Of a stretch of DNA of 64,000 bases, positions 56,701-63,606 are shown piece after piece; position 1 is the first letter of the stretch; each line of letters opens with the position of its first letter. Origin of the DNA: JBBPYC01 sp038200275 (GTDB taxonomy: Bacteria > Pseudomonadota > Gammaproteobacteria > Burkholderiales > Burkholderiaceae_C); NCBI GenBank assembly GCA_038200275.1, contig JBBPYC010000087.1, positions 14,850 through 78,849 of the forward strand, given 5' to 3'. The notes under the pieces were generated by a model, which was not told the origin of the DNA, searched no databases, and was given only the letters and a program-made list of their open reading frames with translations. A program made the position numbers and the translations under genes.

Positions 56701-57110
56701 ACGCCACGCATCAACAGGTTGTGAAAGCGCACCTCAAGGCAGTCGCCTTCGTTCGCGCGCAGCACCAGCGGGCGCGGGCGTTTGTCGGAGCGTAACTTGA
56801 CGAAGCCGGGCGCCTCGTGAAGATTGTTGTCGATAACCGCTGTGCCCTCGGGGATCGACGCATGGCCTGAGAACACCACATCGCGTTGCAGCGCGAACAG
56901 CATGCCGGCGGGATTGAAGGCGCCAAAGCGGTTGAGCACGATCGCCTGTTCCACAGCGACGACGCTGGCGCGAATGTTTCGCTCGCATGCAATCGCTGTT
57001 GCATCGGCAGCGTGGGCGATGCTGAGGCCAGCAATCAAGCCGGTTAGCCGCACAACGTGCTTGCAGCCAACCCGTTGCGCAAACCACCCTTTGCTGAGCA
57101 AAGTTCTCAT
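50745..57110 (-). CDS. Giant secreted multicopper oxidase with three tandem repeats and a permuted copper site
   Basis: 2121 residues; AGGAG-like site (GGAGC) seven bases before ATG. Signal peptide VVRLTGLIAGLSIAHAADA. Three repeats start alike (ASVVAVEQAIVLNRFGAFNP; KASVIQTELTVNRHGWFDP; DISAVLACELNGSC), and each has an LRAxxGxC block (near residues 122, 878, 1623). Copper ligands: repeat 1 has His520-x2-His523-x-His525 (HVFHLHAHQW) and His574-Cys575-His576, His580, Met585 (HCHLYPHFAQGM). Repeat 2 has HIH (912/914) and HDH (1040/1042). That is a complete type 1 plus trinuclear set. Repeat-2 and repeat-3 counterparts of the first motifs are degenerate (HVFAMTGQKW; ITVYGHEW). First gene of the operon ending at 44412. 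Substrate unknown; Mn(II) is one candidate. Confidence 0.92.
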   Translation of the reverse strand: MRTLLSKGWFAQRVGCKHVVRLTGLIAGLSIAHAADATAIACERNIRASVVAVEQAIVLNRFGAFNPAGMLFALQRDVVFSGHASIPEGTAVIDNNLHEAPGFVKLRSDKRPRPLVLRANEGDCLEVRFHNLLMRGVPEERSGGPESHAGRVPAHMEDPPDVVYPRPDGRSGRNLVTPLKISNDLPTTRAASFHVNGLNPVPIAASQCPVASARRPWLCAMDGDNVGMNLATVNPATPEPLKSRLQKQGGQIYPGQSAVYKLYALREGTYFAFSSGAVVGGEGDGGQLGAGLFAAVNVQPRGAKWYRSQVTQSDLLAAARPVAAGRHPFSNLDYDGARYAGGKPILAMLDRGEIVHSDLNAVVALTGADADHHDTTDLSRQCKDYAFGNSCGKSYREFTVIMHDEVKAVQAFAELDDESNPLHAIRDNMGINYGVGSMGSMVVARNRRVGPTRNCPECKAEEFFLSSWANGDPALVLRWSDDGKQPVGALYPDDPSNVHHSYLSDPVRFRNIHAGPKETHVFHLHAHQWVQDVSQPGSTYLDSQTISPGATFSYEIEFGGSGNRNLTPGDSIFHCHLYPHFAQGMWELWRTHDAFEDGSAKRRLPDSEVQGGTENPALVPLPGAVLALLPTETFAGYPFYIPGQAGHRPPQPPLDFDTAGGDEVNGGLPRHVLTGWEDKGNFTVRALANQDVLEAALAKGGKAANTIARRVYQQNPNALTALAEEWREIGGIRLLPREGTPEERAAMAFHAGLFDTPNGQAQMDEPPTHLQWMQENKGYASDRAAVVAGQTANPKPPLFLVNGRAPVPGAPYADPCPDQSKAPRREYKASVIQTELTVNRHGWFDPQARILTLEQDVKDIIDPNTRVRLPEPLFFRANSGDCLNFMHSNFLPSALGLDDFQIYMPTDTVGQHIHLVKFDVTSSDGSGNGYNYEDATFSPEEVRERVRAYNNGAAKKKGALPLKLKTHPLFAAPCASGDSRCEALKERGECPHDADQMPLAELVVKHPFCGAQRTTQRWYADPLLDAKNGRDYTLRTVFTHDHLSPSSHQQHGLYAALIVEPANSVWLTLDSADLDWGKLCSLDEVTAQAERAKVLGGANLSDRFHAACHERTTVAAVGPNELREPLILRDDGGPTSSRANIVSPLCLHGQPFAGSRKDSNPLDPAVKAAGGVECADPQLRTRDTRREFALAFSDFNILYNTALEPINPESRDLSALRLGQRQVAISIPAPLAISSEDPGTQLINYRNEPVPLRIAERTPDPVLGGFSFEQKLCAPDDLLCRGDMANVFSTRAHADHDRKLATSDYGTLIAPAKRQLLAGTPYHHSLDSVIADVEKWRRDFNCALYPDTEAGLRGPCRIKRQEPWRLMGDPATPILPVYEGDPMYVRLIQGSQEAQHVFAMTGQKWLREPDNKHSGYVSAQPLGISEHFEIDVTISPDAAPRLDSLYLGSSVDQLWDGMWGLVRSWGRERSGAPGGGLPVAERPGVARLNAINQPAGAPVPYPLLPAFSDREAQVCSPTDLPEGRKDNSVYDNRLMFDISAVLACELNGSCATPKRGLPYNRRIGLDDPNAIVFVRNNLSPGEPEPANASMSRKESNAEILERLKRDFRAGKRQLEPLVLRAAAGSCMELQLRNHLPGNLGDGPAPGGVATMAHFSDNFMSMIVDGFNYNQLRMSSVIGLAAPMMARYGLKADGANFGANSLMLQAIADEADRPAVEASSAPTDSAASPATPAPRATPATPAGNATANPQGDPKPASMNLERPLAALAPPCHEGEKDDGKCLLNGMLWYAGDYRLKAAPGSAATPLGVRDPAPIEFGVLPLSSFADVIKHPAHGAIGALVIGPEGSRVCPAESAEERVADHASNTSASICDAAGKHLYRDFVMVLQDAVDAKIGGDAVSNLKGAEEPDDYGQKAVNYRSEPLWARRGGDPSVEFEERGEFDYAGVHSSKLLRNDRDATLVAHAQGKAILDKQGFAAASRLLRCQSGISLLLQPGSELCDPETPIFVAQAGSEVRLRVVHPGGHTRQQAITVYGHEWNPAPWNNGSTALPLTHAEAIEHGWTNQGSFNSVGPLMSANLLIHAGGRAEQPMDYLWHSQASFLHDGGIWGLLRVIPKAQRTQKAH

Positions 57111-57459
57111 GGCACGGCTCCTGATCGGAGCCGCAAACGCGTGAGGTCATGGATCTTGCACCCACGGCTGCAGCCCTGAATTCAGTCTATTCAGCTTCGG
57201 TCATCTGAACAATCCCCTGTTCACGGGATCAGAGGACAGGTTCGGTGTCGCTGAATTGGCTCGCCGGCCGACGGAAGACTTTTACAGCCCCCAAAACTCG
57301 TTTCGCATGGCCACCTGCTGGATCTGCTCAGCCACTTTGCAGCGCCGGCAGCACCAGGTCGATCGCATCGGCCCGGCCGGAGCAAAGCCGACATAGACAC
57401 CGGGTGCATCGGCTGGCAACGGTCCAACCCACGTGCCAAGTCATTAAGAATTCATCCCT
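57111..57459. other. Upstream region of the multicopper oxidase operon, 349 bases
   Basis: No gene is supported. The promoter of the six-gene operon should lie here, within about 200 bases of 57110, but no confident -35/-10 pair was found. The left part of this stretch is unremarkable and the right part abuts the IS5-family remnant. A short minus-strand frame (57221-57439) has no protein-like features. Confidence 0.4.
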
Positions 57460-57915
57460 AAATTATCTTCACCGTTGACTCGATCTTGCGAAACGCGATG
57501 CTGGCGGCCGCAAGGTGGTTGAGCGCGACGAAGCTGCGTTCGAGCTTTTCGTAGCGCACGAGCAGCTTGCGAAACCGGTCGAACCAGCTGTGGCAGACCT
57601 CCACCACCCAGCGGCGGGCTTTGCTCTTGGGACTACGCCGCTTGGCATCGGCCTCCTGGCAGCGGCTGGCGACGTGGGGGGATGTATCCGTGCGACTCGA
57701 TGATCTGTCTGGCCTCCTTGCCCCGGTAGCCTGCGTCGGCGCACAGGTGTTTGCTGCGCCGCACAGCCGGGATCTTGCGTTTGACCATGAGGGTGCTGAG
57801 CACCCGCTTGAGTTGCGTGGCGTCATGCCGGTTGGCGCCTGTCACGACGAGCGACAACGGGACGCCACGGGCGTCGACCAGCAGGTGACGCTTGCTGCCG
57901 TTTTTTTCCCGGCGT
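57458..57915 (-). mobile_element. IS5-family insertion sequence remnant with frameshifted transposase 3' half
   Basis: Minus-strand sequence encodes the C-terminal half of an IS5-type DDE transposase. Frame 1 reads REKNGSKRHLLVDARGVPLS, SLVVTGANRHDATQLKRVL, LCADAGYRGKEARQIIESHG. Then a run of six G (57676-57681) shifts the frame, and frame 2 carries HVASRCQEADAKRRSPKSKA, RRWVVEVCHSWFDRFRKLLV, RYEKLERSFVALNHLAAA. Five instead of six bases in the run would join GYIP to HVASR as in intact relatives. The N-terminal half is missing: the remnant begins abruptly inside the dehydratase gene, so this is a partial, inactive copy that cut off that gene's 3' end. Confidence 0.85.
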
Positions 57916-59546
57916 GATCTCGTCGCCGTCACGCACCAAAGCGAGTGGCCCGCCGACATGCGATTCGGGTGTTACGTGCAGCACGCAGGCGCCGTAGATG
58001 GTGCCGCTCATGCGCGCGTCACTGATGCGCAGCATGTCGCGCACGCCTTGTTTCAGCAGCCTCTCAGGAATCGACAGCTGACTCCATTCGGGCATGCCGG
58101 GTGCGCCCTGCGGGCCTGCACTTTGCAGCACGATTGCGCTATTGGCGGTGACGTCCAGCTTCGGCGAATCGATGCGTGCGGCCATGTCGTCGTAGTCCTT
58201 GAACACGACCGCCTTGGCCGTATGGCGCATGAAGCGCGGCTCCATCGCAGCCGGCTTGATGACCGCGCCGCCGGGCGCGAGGCTGCCGCGCAACACGGCT
58301 AGGCCGCCGCTTTCCAGCAAGGCGTTGTCGCGTGCACGAATCGCGTCGTCGTTGTAGACCTTTGCGCCTTCGATGTTCTGGGCCAGCGTCTGACCACCGC
58401 ATGTGCGCTGGCTGCCGTCGATCAGATCGCCAAGCCGTGACAACAGCCCGCGCACGCCGCCCGCGTAGAAAAAATCTTCCATCAAGTACGTGCCGCCGGG
58501 CCGGATGTTGGCCAGTACCGGCGTGCGGCGCGCGAGTTCATCGAAACGGTCCAGATCCAATGCAATGCCGCAACGCCGCGCCATGGCGATCAGATGCACG
58601 ATCGCATTCGTCGAGCCGCCTAGCGCCAGCACGGTGGTCACCGCGTTGTCGAACGAGGCAGCGGTCAGGATGTCGAGTGGCTTCAAGTCTTCCCAGACCA
58701 TACCAACGCTGCGCTTGCCGGTCAGCGTGGCCATCTGCGCATGGCGCGAATCGGGTGCGGGAATCGATGCAGCGCCGCTCAAGCACAGGCCCAGCGCTTC
58801 AATCGCGCTGGTCATTGTCGACGCAGTGCTCATCGTCATGCAGTGGCCGGCCGAGAGTGCGATGCCGTCTTCCACGTCTTGCCAGTCGCGCTCACCGATG
58901 TTGCCCGCGCGCAGTTCGGCCCAGTACTTCCAGGTGTCCGAGCCCGAGCCGAGGAAGCCGCCTCGGAAATCCCGCGCAGCATCGGTCCGGCCGGCATGGA
59001 GATGGGCCGGCAGGTTCATCGCGATCGCACCCATCAGCAGCGCCGGCGTGGTCTTGTCGCAGCCGCCCATCAGCACGCAGCCATCGGCCGGATAAGAGCG
59101 CAGCAGTTCCTCCGTTTCCATCGCGATCAGGTTGCGGTAGAGCATCGTGGTGGGTTTCTGAAACGGCTCGGCCAGCGACATCGCGGGCATCCAGATCGGC
59201 AACCCGCCCGCTTGCCAGATGCCGCGCTTCACCTCTTCCGCGCGCTGGCGAAAGTGGCTGTGGCACGAATTGATGTCGCCCCAGGTGTTGATGATTGCGA
59301 TCACCGGCTTGCCGGCTTAGTCGCTTGCGCGATAGCCCATCTGCGCGGTGCGTGAGCGGTGGCCGAACGAGCGCAGGGCGTTACTCAGACGGCGGTATTT
59401 TGCGCGACACGAATCAACCCGGAGCCCAATGTCCAAGCGGTTTTCAGAGATAAAACTGTCGTCTAAATTACTGTCTTCTGAGTAACACCGTACCAGCGGT
59501 GGCTTCGCAGATCTTCGGGTTTTTTGCGGGAAGTGTCGTGGGTCAT
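57915..59546 (-). pseudogene. IlvD/Edd-family sugar-acid dehydratase, broken three ways
   Basis: The original start is ATG at 59546 (AGGGA upstream): MTHDTSRKKPEDLRSHRWYG. After codon 21 a 99-bp TA-flanked insert breaks the frame. Removing it restores V-NALRSFGHRSRTAQMGYRA. Then SD is followed by TAA (59317-59319) where relatives have Tyr, before AGKPVIAIINTWGDINSCHS. The rest is well preserved: MGGCDKTTPALLMGA and HCMTMSTASTMTSA (Fe-S Cys), IPAPDSRHAQMA, GGTYLMEDFFYAGGV, DARMSGTIYGACVLHVTPES. At ~57915 the gene runs into an IS5 remnant after VRDGDEI, losing ~30 C-terminal codons. The ancestor was an L-arabonate/xylonate-type dehydratase. Confidence 0.88.
59384..59482. mobile_element. 99-bp MITE-like element with TA duplication
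   Basis: The ends are imperfect inverted repeats: CTCAGACGGCGGTATTTT on the left, and CTCAGAAGACAGTAATTT read inward from the right, with matches extending to ~26 bases. TA flanks both sides (59382-59383 and 59483-59484). Deleting the element plus one TA regenerates the dehydratase codons GTT AAC, which is the expected protein sequence, so the insertion boundaries are well defined. No coding capacity. TA duplication suggests mobilisation by an IS630/Tc1-mariner-type transposase. Confidence 0.8.
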
Positions 59547-59657
59547 GTCGGATTCCCTGATGCTGTAGCCCATGCCACAAACGCAGTCGCGATTGAATTG
59601 GGTTGCAGCGCGATCAAAGGCCGCGGCGAGCAGCGTGAAACCGGCTGCCAACAGGCG

Positions 59658-60017
59658 TCAGCCGCCCGCGCGCTTCGCCGTGAAGCCTTCCTGCTGCAGC
59701 AGTGTCACGAGTCGATCTGCATGATCGCCTTGGATCTCGATCTCGCCGTCCTTGACGGTGCCGCCGCTGCCGCACGCGGCCTTCAGCCGCTTGCCCAACG
59801 CCTGCAGCGCCGCCGCGTCAAGCAACGCGCCGCGCACCACGCTAACGGTTTTGCCACCGCGCCCGGCCTTCTCGCGGCTCACGCGCACGGTGCCGTCGCC
59901 CGTGGGAACATTCGTGCGTTGTCTGCAGATGCAGGCCGCCACAGAGCGGCCGCAGTCTGGGCAGGCGCGCCCGTGTTCGGTGGAATAGACGAGGCGACTG
60001 CCGGCGTTTTTCAGCAT
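59658..60017 (-). CDS. yciH: SUI1/eIF1-like translation factor YciH
   Basis: 119 residues. The N-terminal part has a small Cys cluster (ACPDCGRSVAACIC). The C-terminal SUI1 domain is clear: VRVSREKAGRGGKTVSVVRG, LKAACGSGGTVKDGEIEIQG, DHADRLVTLLQQEGFTAKRAGG (in parts). Bacterial SUI1 proteins affect start-site fidelity during initiation, particularly under stress. It is at the end of a minus-strand series, 10 bases after the first Lin0512 paralogue. Confidence 0.92.
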   Translation of the reverse strand: MLKNAGSRLVYSTEHGRACPDCGRSVAACICRQRTNVPTGDGTVRVSREKAGRGGKTVSVVRGALLDAAALQALGKRLKAACGSGGTVKDGEIEIQGDHADRLVTLLQQEGFTAKRAGG

Positions 60018-60027
60018 CTGGCCGCAG

Positions 60028-60411
60028 TTACTTCGTCTTGCTCAAACGCCAGTGCGCTGCGTCGATGGGCACAAACGCCTCGACCGCTGCGGTGGCGATC
60101 ACGTGCGTGGTGTCCTGCTCGGCATCAACCACATTGAGCCCTCCGTGCACCGCGCGGACTTCGGCTCGCCCGCGTGGCAACTCGGCCGCAACCCGTGCGA
60201 TGTCGATCTTGTCTGGCTCCTGCACGCCGATCGTGACCTGCACACGCATGTCCTGATGGTCGTAGCCGAGCGACTTGAACAGCACGATCGATGAATGGTG
60301 CAGTGCATCCTGCACCGCGCGGCAAGCAGCTTTTGTGTAGTCAAGCCCGTATAGATCGTTGCCGGTGCCCATCTCGAGAATCACGCGCTTCAGCGGGGTT
60401 TGTTCAGCCAT
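60028..60411 (-). CDS. Lin0512-family protein, copy 1
   Basis: 127 residues. It shares the family pattern with its upstream neighbour: KRVILEMGTGNDLYGLDYTKAA in part, AVQDALHHSSIVLFKSLGY, VQVTIGVQEPDKIDIARVA, LPRGRAEVRAVHGGLNV. The fold is a small alpha/beta protein of unknown role. The start overlaps the stop of the neighbouring paralogue by eight bases, so the two are made together and may form a hetero-oligomer. About 10 bases separate it from yciH. Confidence 0.85.
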   Translation of the reverse strand: MAEQTPLKRVILEMGTGNDLYGLDYTKAACRAVQDALHHSSIVLFKSLGYDHQDMRVQVTIGVQEPDKIDIARVAAELPRGRAEVRAVHGGLNVVDAEQDTTHVIATAAVEAFVPIDAAHWRLSKTK

Positions 60412-60769
60412 GATTGCGCTCCGCTGTCGGCTCCATGTCGAATGAGACGATCACAGCGGCATTCGCCACCACGCTCATGCCGTCGCCATCGGGCTTCATG
60501 ATGTCGAGCCCGCCTTGGACGACTGTGACCGAGGGCTGGCCGTAAGGAAAGATCTTGAGCAACGCGGCTTGATCAACTGCATCCGGCTGCTGTACACCGA
60601 TCTCGACGTCGATCAGCATTTCCTCCCGCGGAAACCCGAACGCATCGGCCACATTCAGCGAGTTGTGCCACAGCGCATCGCGAATCGCGCGCGCGGCGGC
60701 TTCGGTGTAATTTCGGCTACGGATCGATGTGCCCATGCCGAATTGAGTGACTACCCTTTTCTTTGCCAT
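60404..60769 (-). CDS. Lin0512-family protein, copy 2
   Basis: 121 residues from MAKKRVVTQFGMGTSIRSRN; an ATG three codons earlier is also in frame. The same blocks as the downstream copy are recognisable: GMGTSIRSRNYTEAAARAI, RDALWHNSLNVADAFGFPRE, IDVEIGVQQPDAVDQAALL, FPYGQPSVTVVQGGLDIM. Identity between the copies is low (roughly a third by eye), so the duplication is old. Function unknown. Confidence 0.85.
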   Translation of the reverse strand: MAKKRVVTQFGMGTSIRSRNYTEAAARAIRDALWHNSLNVADAFGFPREEMLIDVEIGVQQPDAVDQAALLKIFPYGQPSVTVVQGGLDIMKPDGDGMSVVANAAVIVSFDMEPTAERNHG

Positions 60770-60811
60770 TCGTTGCATCTCCCTTGTTGGTCTGCTGCGC
60801 GCGCAGCTTAC

Positions 60812-61459
60812 TCAAATCATGTTCTTTTCCCGCCTGGTCATAAGCTTTTCCAGCAGCGGAATCATCTGCATCGCTCCACTGAGATTGGGATTCACCGCGA
60901 CAGCACGGCGAAAGTACTCAAGTGCCTGCTGCGGCCTTCCGCCTCGCAAGTGAATCTGCGCTGCACCGCCCAGTGCGCCGAAGTGGCGCGGATTCAATGC
61001 AAGCACCTTGTCGCAGTCAGCCAGCGATTCCTTGTCCCGACCGAGCAGATAGTAGACGGTAGCGCGCTTGTTCCAGCCTTCAGCAAAATCGGACCGATCG
61101 TGCACGACGGCGTTGAACGCTTCGAGTGCTTCGTCGAGCGCGCCCGCGTTCATGCGTTCGACGCCGCGCGCGAGCTGTTCGTCGATGGCTTCGTTGCCGG
61201 ACCGGCTCCAGATGCGCCAGATCGCATTGCCCGCTGCCAGCCGGACGCGGGGATCGGCATCGGACAGGTGGGCGAGCACCGCATCGGCGTCTTCCTGGGT
61301 GCCGACATCGGCAAGCCGCTCAATCGCAACGAAGCGGTCGATCGGATCTGGTGCGGCCAGGGCAGCCAGCGCTTGGTCATGCGCTGGCGCTTCGGCCCCG
61401 GCATGGCCAGTCAGCAGCGCAAAGGCCAGCAGGACAATTCGAGTGGGACGAGTGGTCAT
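60812..61459 (-). CDS. Exported HEAT/TPR-repeat protein
   Basis: 215 residues from MTTRPTRIVLLAFALL; an extended start at 61570 runs into the neighbouring gene and is unlikely. Signal peptide TRIVLLAFALLTGHAGAEA. Residues ~45-90 look like HEAT repeats (ERLADVGTQEDADAVLAHL, SDADPRVRLAAGNAIWRIW) and ~100-200 like TPRs (DEALEAFNAVVHDRSDFAEG, WNKRATVYYLLGRDKESLAD, LDALNPRHFGAL-like ALNPRHFGALGG). Such small periplasmic repeat proteins act as scaffolds. No specific partner can be named. Confidence 0.83.
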   Translation of the reverse strand: MTTRPTRIVLLAFALLTGHAGAEAPAHDQALAALAAPDPIDRFVAIERLADVGTQEDADAVLAHLSDADPRVRLAAGNAIWRIWSRSGNEAIDEQLARGVERMNAGALDEALEAFNAVVHDRSDFAEGWNKRATVYYLLGRDKESLADCDKVLALNPRHFGALGGAAQIHLRGGRPQQALEYFRRAVAVNPNLSGAMQMIPLLEKLMTRREKNMI

Positions 61460-61550
61460 CGTATTCCTCAACTTGGTACCAATCCGTTTGACGATCTCAC
61501 TGGTTTTCTGGACTTGTCCGCGTGTTGAACTTTCAGCCAACCCAACCGGC

Positions 61551-62000
61551 TCAGACCATGCCGATACCAAAGGCTGCAGCGCAACAGCCGATCACCGCGC
61601 CGAACGTCAGCCGAAGTCGCAGCGGCAGATACACGCCAATGCCATTGGCCGGATAAAACTTTCGGTCTACCAGATAGCAGACGACCAGCATCGCGCTGTG
61701 CACCACCAGCGCAGCAGCTGGCGGCAGCATCAACGCGGACGCAGCGACTAGGGAAGGCAACACACCCCAGACAAACAGCGCCTTTTGCGGATCGTTCTGC
61801 TGGAAACCGAGACCCCAGTAAATGCCGCCGATGAAAGACACCACGACAGCCGCGTAGGCCGACATCGCAGCCCCTGCACGCGCCGACCACTCGACAGGAG
61901 CGAACCAGACCAGGACAGCCCCCAACGCGAACGGCAACAGCGCGAGGTAGCCGAGACGGACGGCATCCGGAGCGGGTGAAGTTGATGTCGATCGGATCAT
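61551..62000 (-). CDS. DUF3429-family membrane protein
   Basis: 149 residues with four hydrophobic helices (LGYLALLPFALGAVLVWFA, SAYAAVVVSFIGGIYWGLGF, VWGVLPSLVAASALMLPPA, LTFGAVIGCCAAAFGIGMV). The FIGGIYWG and YLVDRKFYP segments mark the DUF3429 family, which includes eukaryotic TMEM69. Function is unknown. It starts at 62000 with no clear operon partner; 91 bases separate it from the repeat protein downstream. Confidence 0.88.
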   Translation of the reverse strand: MIRSTSTSPAPDAVRLGYLALLPFALGAVLVWFAPVEWSARAGAAMSAYAAVVVSFIGGIYWGLGFQQNDPQKALFVWGVLPSLVAASALMLPPAAALVVHSAMLVVCYLVDRKFYPANGIGVYLPLRLRLTFGAVIGCCAAAFGIGMV

Positions 62001-62130
62001 TGACGCAACTCTAAAACAGCGTTCGCGCGCCCGGTGCGTCTCAGCAGTCCGCTACGGTAATGTGCTGAGCAGCGCAGCATTGACCGTACTGCGATGGTCG
62101 GGCACCAGTCCCTGGTTGCTCACGCATTGC

Positions 62131-62766
62131 TTACGGCGACGGTGCGAGTTCAAGCCAGATCTCATTTCGCCGCATGAACCAAGGTACGTAGGGTGCGTCG
62201 TACCGGGCGTAGACCGGTTCGCCGCGTGCGACGAGCCCTGCCTGAGTCATCCGTTCGCGCAGCAGCTTCAGATGTTCGTCGTAGTTCTCGTCCGTCCAGC
62301 GGCCGGTGTATTTGATTGCTGCCACACGCACTGGCGGCAGTTCGCGTAATTGCACCTTCGGGTCAAGCGGTTCGGGCAGCGTGGCCAGGGTGTAGTTGGC
62401 GGGCATCGTGAAGCGGACGACGCAATCTCCATCTTGCCCGGATGTGCTCTGGGTCACCGGCGCGGTCATTGCGATGCGTACCGACTCAGCCGTCTGCGTG
62501 ACGGGCGCCGTCATGGCAATTTTTCGATCGCCTTTGTTTTTGCCGAAGATGTAGCCAGCCAGCACCTTGAACGCCTGATTGCCGGCCTGGTCGGCGGGGC
62601 CGGGTACGGTCGTCTCTGCCACGACGCGAGGTGCATAGCGACGCACCTCGAAACCGGCATGCGCCTGTTCGACACTGTAGCTGGGTTCTTCGGTTTTGTT
62701 GACCATGGATGCACAGGAGCCCAGCAGGATGCTCAATCCGAGCACCGCAGCGATGTTCTTGTTCAA
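62131..62766 (-). CDS. SOUL-family heme-binding lipoprotein
   Basis: 211 residues. The lipobox LLGSC at residues ~14-18 predicts a lipoprotein. SOUL features: FEVRRYAPRVVAETTV, KVLAGYIFGKNKGDRKIAMTAPVT in parts, a second IAMTAPVTQ repeated 15 residues later, RFTMPANYTLATLPEPLD, VAAIKYTGRWTDENYDEHL. The doubled IAMTAPVTQ is common in bacterial SOUL lipoproteins. SOUL proteins bind heme or related tetrapyrroles weakly. Divergent from the SDR gene. Confidence 0.9.
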   Translation of the reverse strand: MNKNIAAVLGLSILLGSCASMVNKTEEPSYSVEQAHAGFEVRRYAPRVVAETTVPGPADQAGNQAFKVLAGYIFGKNKGDRKIAMTAPVTQTAESVRIAMTAPVTQSTSGQDGDCVVRFTMPANYTLATLPEPLDPKVQLRELPPVRVAAIKYTGRWTDENYDEHLKLLRERMTQAGLVARGEPVYARYDAPYVPWFMRRNEIWLELAPSP

Positions 62767-62907
62767 AACGAGATTCTCATGTTCGATGCTTCAAGCATCG
62801 AGAAAGACACCCAACCTGGACGAACTCCCAACCGGGCGAATGCTTCAAGCCCACACTATGCTGCGTACGACACGTTTTCACTGCAGCCCAGCCCAAGCGG
62901 CCTCACG

Positions 62908-63606
62908 ATGAATATGGAATCACTGCCTGAAGGCTATCAAGCGCTAATCATTGGCGGATCGGGCGGCATCGGCAACGCCTTCGTCGACGCACTGCGCGAC
63001 GACCCGCGTTGCGGCCACGTCCAAGCACTGCATCGGCGATCTGCCGTACCGATCGACTTCGACGATGAGGCGAGCATCGCTGCAGCGGCGGCTGCGTTTG
63101 CGGATCGGCGCTTTGGCCTGATCGTCAATGCAGCCGGGCTGTTGCATGCACACGGCTTCATGCCGGAGAAGAAGCTGGCCGACTTGAACGAGGCGCAGCT
63201 GCTCGCGACGTTCCGAGTCAACGTGTTTGGCCCGGCGCTGATGATTCGCCATTTCGCACCGCTGCTGACGCGTGAGCGCGCGGTCATGGCGATGCTGTCG
63301 GCCAAGGTCGGCAGCATCGGCGACAACCGGCTCGGCGGCTGGTACAGCTACCGCGCATCGAAGTCCGCGCTCAACATGATGGTGAAAACCGCTGCGATCG
63401 AACTCGGTCGCAGCGCACCCAACGCAGTGCTGATCGCGCTGCATCCAGGCACGGTGAACACCGCTTTGTCCGCGCCGTTCAAAGGTGCCGAGATTGGCCG
63501 GCCGGCGCCGCAGGCAGCAACGCAGATGCTGAAGATATTGGACGAATTGTTGCCCCAGGACAGCGGCAGCTTCGTCAGCTACGACGGCACGCGCTTGCCG
63601 TGGTAG
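62908..63606 (+). CDS. Short-chain dehydrogenase/reductase (CsgA-like SDR)
   Basis: 232 residues from MNMESLPEGYQAL. The Rossmann motif is IIGGSGGIGNAF (a GxxGGxG-type variant), NAAG at LIVNAAGLLHAHG, catalytic Ser region MLSAKVGSIGDN and YSYRASKSALNMM giving the YxxxK pair (Tyr-Arg-Ala-Ser-Lys). PGTVNTALSAPF follows. Substrate unknown. A longer upstream frame overlaps the SOUL gene and was not used. Confidence 0.9.
   Translation: MNMESLPEGYQALIIGGSGGIGNAFVDALRDDPRCGHVQALHRRSAVPIDFDDEASIAAAAAAFADRRFGLIVNAAGLLHAHGFMPEKKLADLNEAQLLATFRVNVFGPALMIRHFAPLLTRERAVMAMLSAKVGSIGDNRLGGWYSYRASKSALNMMVKTAAIELGRSAPNAVLIALHPGTVNTALSAPFKGAEIGRPAPQAATQMLKILDELLPQDSGSFVSYDGTRLPW

Noticed and set aside
62560..62680. 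Doubled IAMTAPVTQ in the SOUL lipoprotein as a novel repeat
   Set aside because: Such doubling is common in bacterial SOUL-family lipoproteins and is not unusual here.
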